Positions 1 to 6,002 of a stretch of DNA of 9,025 nt are shown here, in pieces. How positions within the stretch are numbered: the first letter of the stretch is position 1; each line of letters starts with the position of its first letter. A program made the translations under genes and the position numbers. The notes beneath the pieces were generated by a model that saw nothing but the letters and a program-made list of their open reading frames with translations, was not told where the DNA came from and searched no databases. This DNA is from SVEL01 sp045123575 (GTDB lineage Bacteria; Bacillota; Clostridia; Lachnospirales; Lachnospiraceae): assembly GCA_045123575.1 (NCBI GenBank), contig JBGVKG010000014.1, positions 1-9,025 on the forward strand, read 5' to 3'.

Positions 1-482
1 GCATTCTCTATTCTCAGTTTTAATAATTCATCTTCTAGTTGTTTAACATGTTCTACACTGGTATCTACTGTTATTTCATTTACAGTCTGAACAGCAGTTT
101 TTTCCTTTATCTTTGAATCCAATGATTTCTTCCGACCTTTCTTTTTGGGTCTCAAAGCATCAGGTCCAGCAGATTGAAAATCGTTGACCCACTTACATAT
201 TTGAGCAGGATTATGAATTCCTAGAGATATAGCCAACTCCTGATATGAGACTTCACTTGATAGGTATAACTCTACCACATGAAGCTTATATTTGAAAGAG
301 TATTTCGATTGTTTTCTGGAACGTAATAAACTTTCATCACCATTGGTATTATAATTTCTAACCCACTTTCGAACATATTCCCAAGGAATGGCATATTTTT
401 CACCCAAATATCTATAACTTCCTTTCCCGGCAAGGTAATCTTGAACAATTATTTTCTTAAATTCATAGCTATATTTTGCCAT
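1..482 (-). CDS. IS3-family transposase OrfA (IS150-type), partial at window edge
   Basis: First 160 codons of a transposase subunit, open at the left edge and free of stops. OrfA binds the IS ends; in the family a programmed -1 frameshift with orfB makes the OrfAB transposase. Two helix-turn-helix units are visible, at residues about 21-43 (SYRYLGEKYAIPWEYVRKW) and 79-102 (SYQELAISLGIHNPAQICKW). A basic linker follows (PKKKGRKK, 112-119), then a leucine-rich heptad segment from about 145 (VKQLEDELLKLRIEN) matching the OrfA leucine zipper. IS150-type OrfA proteins are about 170 residues, so only a short end is missing. The ATG at 480-482 is chosen because a GGGAGGT site (493-499) lies 10 nt upstream. 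Whether the frameshift site and orfB are intact is not visible here. Confidence 0.88.
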   Translation of the reverse strand, partial: MAKYSYEFKKIIVQDYLAGKGSYRYLGEKYAIPWEYVRKWVRNYNTNGDESLLRSRKQSKYSFKYKLHVVELYLSSEVSYQELAISLGIHNPAQICKWVNDFQSAGPDALRPKKKGRKKSLDSKIKEKTAVQTVNEITVDTSVEHVKQLEDELLKLRIEN

Positions 483-496
483 TAAAAAACCGACCT

Positions 497-529
497 CCCA
501 ATCGTTAGATTTTTGGTCTAACTTTTGGG
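497..529 (-). promoter_or_regulatory. Fold-back hairpin at the IS end, partly masking the orfA RBS
   Basis: In minus-strand RNA, CCCAA (525-529) pairs with TTGGG (497-501) and GTTAGA... that is, GTTAGA (517-522) pairs with TCTAAC (504-509). A 2x2 internal loop separates the two stems and a 7-nt loop (CCAAAAA) closes the hairpin. The last three G residues (497-499) belong to the orfA ribosome binding site GGGAGGT (493-499). RNA entering from outside the IS would fold this way, whereas RNA started inside the element could not contain the 5' arm. Such fold-back control of transposase translation is known for IS10 and some other elements; its action here is inferred. Confidence 0.5.
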
Positions 530-546
530 GGTCAGTTCTCTCAACA
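517..546 (-). repeat. Terminal inverted repeat of the IS (one copy)
   Basis: The outer end of the element. On the minus strand the sequence begins TG and continues through ACTGACCCCCAAAAGTTAGA, the expected look of an IS150-type terminal repeat. The matching repeat would be at the other end, outside the window, so the exact length and outer base (543 or 546) are inferred. Confidence 0.65.
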
Positions 547-586
547 GGACCTTATTTTTATGTTTTCATCCACGCATGGCTCGTGC

Positions 587-1987
587 CTACACAGGATATG
601 CCCCATCCTTAGCCACACCCAAGTCAACCTTCTCCTGCTGTGCCTTGCGGTACTTGAAGAACTCAGTTGCAACCTGTGGGAACAATGCATAAGATAGAAC
701 ATCCTCATCCTGCTGCTTCCACTCTGCACACTCTGCCTCAAACTTGGCAAGTTGTGGCTCAATCAAATCAGCCGGACGACATGTAATAGGCTCTACATCA
801 CCGATACACTTCTTTTGTACCTCTGGGTTAAATGGTTTAACTGTAGCACCAAACTCACCAGAGAGAATCTTCTTTGTCTCCTTGCTTGGCATCTTGTATC
901 TTTCGCCCTGGAGAACATTGAGAACAGCCTGCACACCAACAATCTGTGATGAAGGTGTAACTAGAGGTGGCTCACCTAAATCCTTACGCACTCTTGGTAT
1001 CTCTTCAAGAACCTCTTGGAATCTATCTTCTGCATTAGCCTCTTTAAGCTGTGATACAAGATTTGAAAGCATTCCACCTGGTACCTGATATAACAATGTG
1101 TTTATATTTACACCTAGCACCTTTGTATTCATCTGACCACTCTTTAACCATTGCTCTCTAAGTGGTTGGAAATGCTTAGCTATCTCTGAAAGCTGAGCCT
1201 GATCTAATCCAGTGTCATACTCTGTACCCTTGAAGGTTTCAACCATAACCTCTGTTGCAGGCTGACTTGTTCCAAGAGCCATAGGCGACATAGCTGTATC
1301 TATAATATCCACACCAGCCTCTACTGCCTTCATATATGTCATCGATGCTACACCTGATGTATAGTGAGCATGAAGCTGTATCGGAAGACTAGTCTCCTCC
1401 TTAAGTGCACTAACAAGCTCATAAGCTGTATATGGAAGCAACAAACCTGCCATATCTTTGATACAGATAGAGTCAGCTCCCATATCCTCTATTTTCTTTG
1501 CCATTTCCTTCCAGTAGTCAAGGGTATACGCATCACCTAGAGTATACGACAATGCCACCTGAGCATGTCCCTTTTCTCTCTTTGTTGCGTTTACTGCTGT
1601 CTGAAGATTTCTAACATCATTTAAGCAGTCAAATATACGGATGATATCCATACCATTTGCCACGCACTTCTGTACAAAATACTCTACTACATCATCTGAA
1701 TAATGATTATAGCCCAATATATTTTGACCTCTAAAAAGCATCTGAAGCTTTGTGTTCTTAAAGCCATCCTTAAGCTTTCTAAGTCTCTCCCAAGGATCTT
1801 CTTTAAGGAATCTAAGACAAGCATCAAATGTAGCACCGCCCCAACATTCTACTGCGTGATATCCCACCTTATCCATCTTGTCCACGATAGGAAGCATCTG
1901 TTCTGTTGTCATACGAGTCGCTATAAGTGACTGATGCGCATCACGAAGAACAGTTTCACATATTTTAACTGGTTTTCTTTCTGCCAT
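587..1987 (-). CDS. oadA: Oxaloacetate decarboxylase alpha / transcarboxylase 5S-type carboxyltransferase, no biotin domain
   Basis: Cytoplasmic carboxyltransferase that moves a carboxyl group between oxaloacetate (or pyruvate) and biotin. The 466 residues form the HMGL-like TIM barrel (about 5-270) followed by the conserved PYC/OADA domain (about 290-455). The metal-site residues known from the propionibacterial 5S subunit are visible: D16 in RDAHQS, the lysine that becomes carbamylated at K177 in CIKDMAGLL, and H206/H208 in QLHAHYTSG. Klebsiella OadA is about 596 residues and ends in a biotinyl domain; here the protein stops before it, as in 5S and PycB, so biotin must come from the separate carrier at 3239-3610. 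The ATG at 1985-1987 follows an AAAGGATAGG site, 23 bp after oadB. Last gene of the operon; the IS lies about 40 bp beyond. Family assignment is firm; decarboxylase versus transcarboxylase role is not. Confidence 0.93.
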   Translation of the reverse strand: MAERKPVKICETVLRDAHQSLIATRMTTEQMLPIVDKMDKVGYHAVECWGGATFDACLRFLKEDPWERLRKLKDGFKNTKLQMLFRGQNILGYNHYSDDVVEYFVQKCVANGMDIIRIFDCLNDVRNLQTAVNATKREKGHAQVALSYTLGDAYTLDYWKEMAKKIEDMGADSICIKDMAGLLLPYTAYELVSALKEETSLPIQLHAHYTSGVASMTYMKAVEAGVDIIDTAMSPMALGTSQPATEVMVETFKGTEYDTGLDQAQLSEIAKHFQPLREQWLKSGQMNTKVLGVNINTLLYQVPGGMLSNLVSQLKEANAEDRFQEVLEEIPRVRKDLGEPPLVTPSSQIVGVQAVLNVLQGERYKMPSKETKKILSGEFGATVKPFNPEVQKKCIGDVEPITCRPADLIEPQLAKFEAECAEWKQQDEDVLSYALFPQVATEFFKYRKAQQEKVDLGVAKDGAYPV

Positions 1988-2010
1988 AAACTAAACCTAT
2001 CCTTTCTCTA

Positions 2011-3162
2011 TTAACCTATACCAAACATAGCCATAAATGCGCCTGCTGCTACTGCTGTACCTATAACACCTGCAACATTTGGTCCCATTGCGTGCATAAG
2101 AAGGAAGTTTGTAGGGTCTGCCTCTGCACCTACCTTCTGTGATACTCTTGCTGCCATAGGCACCGCCGACACACCTGCAGAACCGATAAGTGGATTAATC
2201 TTGCCACCTGTAACCTTGCACATAAGCTTACCAAATAGCACTCCTCCTGCTGTACCTATTGCAAATGCTATAAGTCCCAATACAACTATCTTAATTGTAT
2301 TCAAGTTAAGGAATGCCTCTGCACTAGTTGTAGCTCCTACACTTGTACCAAGAAGAATAACTACTATGTACATAAGTGCATTTGATGCCGTTTCTGTAAG
2401 CTGCTTAACAACGCCTGACTCTCTAAAGAGATTGCCAAGCATAAGCATACCAACAAGTGGTGCTGTACTTGGAAGTATCATAGTTACAACTATAGTAACT
2501 ATAATAGGGAACAGTATTCTCTCAAGCTTAGATACTGGACGAAGCTGTTCCATCTTGATTTTTCTTTCCTTCTCAGTAGTAAGAAGCTTCATAATAGGTG
2601 GCTGTATAATAGGCACAAGCGCCATATATGAATAAGCTGCCACTGCGATTGGTCCCATAAGGTCCGTCTGTCCTAGCTTACCTGCAAGGAAGATAGATGT
2701 AGGTCCATCTGCACCACCGATAATAGATATAGCCGCTGCAGCCTTATCACCAAAGCCAAGTAAAATAGCAAAGAAATATGCTGAGTAAATACCAAGCTGT
2801 GCTGCTGCACCTAATAAAAAGCTCTTTGGATTTGCGATAAGTGGACCAAAGTCCGTCATAGCTCCAACACCTAAGAATATAAGGGATGGAAGTATACTCC
2901 ACTCATCAAGCAAATAGAAATAATGTAACAAACCACCGATACCATTTGATGTTTCCTCTGAACTAGCCATAATATCTGGAAACATATTTACTAACAGCAT
3001 ACCGAATGCAATAGGCACAAGGAGAAGTGGCTCGTATTCTTTTTTAATAGCTAAATACAGAAATCCGCATGCTACAGCAATCATTATGTAATTTCCAACT
3101 GTTAGATTAAAAAATGCTGATTGATGTATGAGATTTCCGAACGTCTCTAATATGTAATCCAT
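2011..3162 (-). CDS. oadB: Na+-translocating decarboxylase beta subunit (OadB/GcdB/MmdB)
   Basis: Polytopic membrane subunit that decarboxylates carboxybiotin and couples this to Na+ export. The 383 residues are mostly hydrophobic, with about nine to eleven membrane segments. Family landmarks are all present: GGADGPTSIFL at 149-159 (D152 matches the Na+-binding aspartate D203 of Klebsiella OadB), the AAYSYMALVPIIQPP segment at 175-189, and NPLIGSAGVSAVPMAARVSQ at 323-342. N323, G327, S332 and R339 keep the spacing of the functional Klebsiella residues N373, G377, S382 and R389. HAMGPNVAGVIGTA (357-370) ends the protein. The ATG at 3160-3162 follows a perfect GGAGG. It lies 76 bp after the biotin-carrier gene, the largest gap in the operon. 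This subunit is shared by oxaloacetate, methylmalonyl-CoA and glutaconyl-CoA decarboxylases, so it does not reveal the substrate. Confidence 0.95.
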   Translation of the reverse strand: MDYILETFGNLIHQSAFFNLTVGNYIMIAVACGFLYLAIKKEYEPLLLVPIAFGMLLVNMFPDIMASSEETSNGIGGLLHYFYLLDEWSILPSLIFLGVGAMTDFGPLIANPKSFLLGAAAQLGIYSAYFFAILLGFGDKAAAAISIIGGADGPTSIFLAGKLGQTDLMGPIAVAAYSYMALVPIIQPPIMKLLTTEKERKIKMEQLRPVSKLERILFPIIVTIVVTMILPSTAPLVGMLMLGNLFRESGVVKQLTETASNALMYIVVILLGTSVGATTSAEAFLNLNTIKIVVLGLIAFAIGTAGGVLFGKLMCKVTGGKINPLIGSAGVSAVPMAARVSQKVGAEADPTNFLLMHAMGPNVAGVIGTAVAAGAFMAMFGIG

Positions 3163-3209
3163 ACTTTTCCTCCGTCAATATAATAAAGTGTACTAACCCA
3201 ACCATAATT

Positions 3210-3242
3210 TTAGATTAAAGCGGATCAGCAACTTTCGTCTAA
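3210..3242 (-). other. Possible intercistronic hairpin between biotin carrier and oadB
   Basis: Starting at the stop codon of the biotin-carrier gene, TTAGA (3238-3242) can pair with TCTAA (3210-3214). Inside it AAAG (3232-3235) can pair with CTTT (3217-3220), across a 2x2 internal loop and an 11-nt terminal loop. No T-run follows, so it is not a terminator. It could be a processing or stability element giving the carrier more mRNA than the membrane subunit, but the stem is short and AT-rich. Confidence 0.3.
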
Positions 3243-3610
3243 TTCAAAGAAGCTAATACGGCTCCTGCCTCAACTGCTGCTCCTTCAGTTATATCGATGC
3301 TTGCAACTGTTCCATCCTGTGGCGCTACGATTTCATTCTCCATCTTCATAGCCTCAAGAACCATAAGCACATCACCTTTCTTAACTGCAGTTCCAACGCT
3401 TGTCTTTACTGACAATATCTTACCTGGCATAGGTGATGTAACCTTCACTGCTCCTGCTCCAGCAGACGCTACTGGTGCAGCTGCCGGTGTTGGTGCTACT
3501 GCTGGCATAGCCACTGATGCTGACATAACCGGTGCTGATGCTCCTGCTCCAGTCTCCTCAACTGTTACGTCATATACATTTCCATTAACTGTAATTCTAT
3601 AATTCTTCAT
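3239..3610 (-). CDS. Biotin carboxyl carrier protein (GcdC/MmdC/1.3S-like)
   Basis: Small biotin carrier (123 residues) that shuttles the carboxyl group between carboxyltransferase and the membrane beta subunit. Residues 1-20 form the short N-terminal strand region typical of decarboxylase gamma carriers (MKNYRITVNGNVYDVTVEE). An alanine/proline-rich flexible linker follows (about 22-53), then a complete biotinyl domain (about 55-123). The biotinylated lysine is K89 in EAMKMEN, with the conserved SPMPG at 59-63. Its length matches the 1.3S subunit of transcarboxylase and MmdC. The ATG follows an AAAGGG site, 15 bp after the OadG-like gene. As neither carboxyltransferase in the operon has a biotin domain, this protein probably serves both. 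A lipoyl domain is unlikely, given the AMKM motif and the neighbours. Confidence 0.95.
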   Translation of the reverse strand: MKNYRITVNGNVYDVTVEETGAGASAPVMSASVAMPAVAPTPAAAPVASAGAGAVKVTSPMPGKILSVKTSVGTAVKKGDVLMVLEAMKMENEIVAPQDGTVASIDITEGAAVEAGAVLASLN

Positions 3611-3625
3611 AATTATTTACCCTTT

Positions 3626-4372
3626 CTATCTAGTTCTTCTCTTAACCTTTTTAATAGAACGAACAACAAACGAATCTGATGATGCACCTGTAGATGCACA
3701 TATCGCTGCTGTGATAACTGCTATCAACTCTGTATCATTTGCAGCCATCATCTCGTTTCTCTCTATCTGTGCTATAGCCTTCTCCAGCGCTCCTTCTGCT
3801 GAACCTGACTTTCTTCTGCTAAATGCCGCCTGAATACGTGGTATATATTTAAATAATGATATAATAAATGATATAAGTACTAATACCACAAACACAGACA
3901 CTATACCAATAAGTGTATTAAATGCTGCTGTAGCCATCTTTTCGCCTAGCGACTTATTCGAGTTTTCTGATATGCCAAACTCAACACCTGTAATATAGAG
4001 CGTTCCACTAACATTTGCCACTATAACAGTTATCTTGAGATTATTCTTTTCATATTCATCCACACGTTTGACAACAAGCTTTTGGCCATCCTCAGACACC
4101 TCAAACTCTCCACTTGATACATATTTTCCAAGTGTATCATTTTCTTTATAAGATAAGAGGACATCTGATGCTTGTGACAACCAACCATAAGAATTATTGG
4201 CATAATGCTCCAATCCAGTCTCATCTAACGTCAGCAGCACTGATATGTTCTGTTCTACCATATCTATAACTTTATCCTCGTCATATGTATAGTTTGTATC
4301 TGCCAACACACTGCCTGTCAACAACGCGGAGACGATAGAAAATACAACTAAAAATCTTTTTAAATACTTCAC
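3626..4372 (-). CDS. OadG/MmdD-like decarboxylase membrane subunit with extra extracytoplasmic domain
   Basis: Probable small membrane subunit that anchors and assembles the decarboxylase. Layout of the 248 residues: a basic start and signal-like helix (1-24, cleavage plausible after SVLA), an extracytoplasmic domain (about 25-145, mixed helix and strand, possibly DUF3887-like), one membrane span (about 153-174), a basic stretch, and a cytoplasmic tail. The tail has DTELIAVITAAICASTG at 213-229 and a basic end; this ELIAVITAAI block is the OadG/MmdD-type conserved element. Classic OadG or MmdD proteins are only about 80-120 residues without an outer domain, so this is an enlarged form. The start is GTG (4370-4372), 15 bp after the carboxyltransferase gene, with GGAAGG overlapping that gap. 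The OadG part is fairly sure; the function of the outer domain is unknown. Confidence 0.8.
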   Translation of the reverse strand: MKYLKRFLVVFSIVSALLTGSVLADTNYTYDEDKVIDMVEQNISVLLTLDETGLEHYANNSYGWLSQASDVLLSYKENDTLGKYVSSGEFEVSEDGQKLVVKRVDEYEKNNLKITVIVANVSGTLYITGVEFGISENSNKSLGEKMATAAFNTLIGIVSVFVVLVLISFIISLFKYIPRIQAAFSRRKSGSAEGALEKAIAQIERNEMMAANDTELIAVITAAICASTGASSDSFVVRSIKKVKRRTR

Positions 4373-4387
4373 TATCTATCACCTTCC

Positions 4388-5839
4388 TTAAACTGTGCCA
4401 TGCTTTTTAGACAGCTTGTCTTCTCCCTTTGTATACAACATCTCTAGGGCTCCTATAATGTATTTTCTTGTATCACAAGGCTCGATAATAGAATCTACAT
4501 AGCCTCTCTTAGCTGCTGATAAGGCACTAGTCTGCATAGCATCATATTCTGCAGTCTTTGTAGCTAGGAAAGCTTTCTTATCCTCCGCTTCCTTTAGCTC
4601 ATCTGAATAAATAATGCGTGCCGCATTTTCTGCTGGCATAGAGCCTATACGAGATTTGCCCCATGCATAAACTATATCACAACCTGTTGATTTAGCATTC
4701 ATAACAGTATACGCACTACCAAATGCATCACCAATCACTACATTTATCTTAGCTACTGTTGCGCTTGCAAATGCATAAGTAAGCTTAGCAGCCGCCTTAG
4801 CTATTGTCTTCTCCTCATCAATAGTTGCCTTAAAGCCTGATACATTTGTCAATGTAACAATAGGAATATTAAAGGCATCACAGAAAGAAACAAATTCTGT
4901 AGCCTTCATACATCCAGCTGTTGAAAGAGTTGACTCTGATACTGTAGTTGCATTTCCATCATTATCATATACCTTGCTTCTATTAGCCACTACACCTACT
5001 GTCGAGCCATTAAGTCTGATAAATGCTGTAACCATATCTTTTGCGTAATCACCTTTAATCTCTGCAACAACGCCATTATCAGCTATCTGTCCAATGGCAA
5101 GTAATGTATCTTCTGTACAATTTTCTATTCCTTCACATACTCTGTTAAGATCATCTGTACACTCTTCAAAAAACGATTCACACTCGCTATTTTCTGGCAA
5201 CATCTGTATCAACGTTCTAACTGCATCGATAACCTCTGCTTCTGTTCCTGTCATATCAGCCAATCCAGTTACTTCTGCCTGATATGTTGCTGATGCTGTA
5301 TCACATTTATCTACAACATTTCCATCAAGGGTATTTGGTGCATTCACAAACAACTTTCCATCTTCAGCAACAAATGTAAAATCTGACATCTCAGAAAGAA
5401 TAGCAAGGCCTCCTCCACAGTTTCCAAACACTGCTGTAATCTGTGGGATAACGCCCGAAGCCTCTGCCATCTTTCCATAAATCTCACCAAATGCATTAAG
5501 TGCATCTGTTGCCTCCTGAAGACGAACTCCAGCACAATCAATAAAACCTATTACTGGCGCACCTGTACGCATAGCCATATCATATAGTTTCTTGATTTTC
5601 TTTGCATGCATCTCACCGATCGTTCCATTAAGAACTGATGCATCCTGGCTGTATATATATACAAGCCCTCCGTTTACCAAGCCATAACCTGTTATAACAC
5701 CATCCGCAGGCGTTGCCTTTGTCTGCATGTTAAAATCAGTATTTCTGGCATTGATTAATCCGCCGATCTGGACAAAGCTGTTTGTATCAACCAAGGCTTC
5801 AATACGTCCTAAAGCTGAATTCTTTGACAACTTGCTCAT
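4388..5839 (-). CDS. Divergent acyl-CoA carboxyltransferase (MmdA / transcarboxylase 12S-like)
   Basis: Member of the carboxyl transferase family (PF01039 type), which exchanges a carboxyl group between biotin and an acyl-CoA in two crotonase-like halves. The first half shows DGVITGYG (46-53), SQDAS (64-68), DCAGVRLQEA (101-110) and the oxyanion-type loop GNCGGGLA (139-146). The second half shows NVSGF (332-336), GDAFGSAYTVMNAK (370-383) and AWGKSRIGSMPAE (392-404). It departs from MmdA/PccB norms: GGARIQEG is altered, the ELGGA..H stretch is absent, T378 replaces the usual aspartate of GGAYDVM, and about 30-40 N-terminal residues are missing (483 residues against about 510). The ATG has a strong AGGAGGT site (5845-5851) at 5 nt, so the short N-terminus is probably real. 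First gene of the operon, behind the 5924-5952 promoter. Methylmalonyl-CoA or malonyl-CoA are candidate substrates; neither is proven. Confidence 0.85.
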   Translation of the reverse strand: MSKLSKNSALGRIEALVDTNSFVQIGGLINARNTDFNMQTKATPADGVITGYGLVNGGLVYIYSQDASVLNGTIGEMHAKKIKKLYDMAMRTGAPVIGFIDCAGVRLQEATDALNAFGEIYGKMAEASGVIPQITAVFGNCGGGLAILSEMSDFTFVAEDGKLFVNAPNTLDGNVVDKCDTASATYQAEVTGLADMTGTEAEVIDAVRTLIQMLPENSECESFFEECTDDLNRVCEGIENCTEDTLLAIGQIADNGVVAEIKGDYAKDMVTAFIRLNGSTVGVVANRSKVYDNDGNATTVSESTLSTAGCMKATEFVSFCDAFNIPIVTLTNVSGFKATIDEEKTIAKAAAKLTYAFASATVAKINVVIGDAFGSAYTVMNAKSTGCDIVYAWGKSRIGSMPAENAARIIYSDELKEAEDKKAFLATKTAEYDAMQTSALSAAKRGYVDSIIEPCDTRKYIIGALEMLYTKGEDKLSKKHGTV

Positions 5840-5923
5840 AATCTACCTCCTAAGTAAAATTTTATTTATATATATCAACATAACATCAAACGGGACTGAA
5901 AAATAAAATTTTGTCCTATGTTA

Positions 5924-5952
5924 ATTTTACTTCTTTTGGCCATTATTTTCAA
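5924..5952 (-). promoter_or_regulatory. Promoter of the carboxyltransferase/Na+ decarboxylase operon
   Basis: Minus-strand TTGAAA (5947-5952) and TAAAAT (5924-5929) are separated by exactly 17 bp; each matches sigma-A consensus at five of six bases. The start point should be near 5917, giving a leader of about 78 nt before the ATG at 5839. No other strong promoter lies between the dac stop and the operon. No clear BirA, FapR or cre operator was recognised. Confidence 0.65.
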
Positions 5953-6002
5953 GTTAAATATTTGACATTTTTCTTAAAAATTTGATATTGTTTTTACAAT
6001 TC

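Larger units (their letters stand above)
1..546 (-). mobile_element. IS3-family (IS150-type) insertion sequence, left end, partial
   Basis: One end of an insertion sequence: the 5' part of a two-helix-turn-helix transposase gene (orfA), its ribosome binding site, and a terminal sequence read on the minus strand as TGAGAGAACTGACCCCCAAA. This resembles IS150/IS3-family ends, which begin with TG and carry an ACTGACCCCCAAAAGTT-like block. The outer border is placed at 543 (TGAGAG) or 546 (TGTTGAGAG), since either could be the terminal TG. The rest of the element (end of orfA, orfB with the DDE integrase, right end) lies beyond position 1, so target duplication and completeness cannot be judged. 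It is inserted just behind oadA and points the same way. The family call is from recall of the motif and domain layout. Confidence 0.85.

Noticed and set aside
550..586. CACG/CGTG hairpin just after the oadA stop as an operon terminator
   Set aside because: The four-bp stem with a seven-nt loop is not followed by a continuous T-run on the minus strand.
541..762. A 73-codon minus-strand frame overlapping the end of oadA
   Set aside because: It lies in another frame of oadA, has no recognisable domain or ribosome binding site, and oadA is clearly the real gene.
744..1088. Plus-strand frames opposite oadA (also 2201-2635 opposite oadB, 3297-3602 opposite the carrier, and 6961-7422 opposite dac)
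   Set aside because: Each is an antisense shadow of a gene with full family motifs; none shows a motif or a good start site.
5946..5968. Imperfect TCAA/TTGA palindrome over the -35 of the operon promoter as a repressor site
   Set aside because: Only about five of eight half-site positions match and no known regulator motif was recognised.
5967..5981. ATTTTT/AAAAAT stem downstream of dac
   Set aside because: Six A:T pairs with a 3-nt loop are expected by chance in this AT-rich spacer.
5987..6000. Hairpin ATTGT/ACAAT just after the dac stop as a terminator
   Set aside because: The stem is only five bp, mostly A:T, and the next T-run is several bases away. It may slow polymerase but is not a supported intrinsic terminator.
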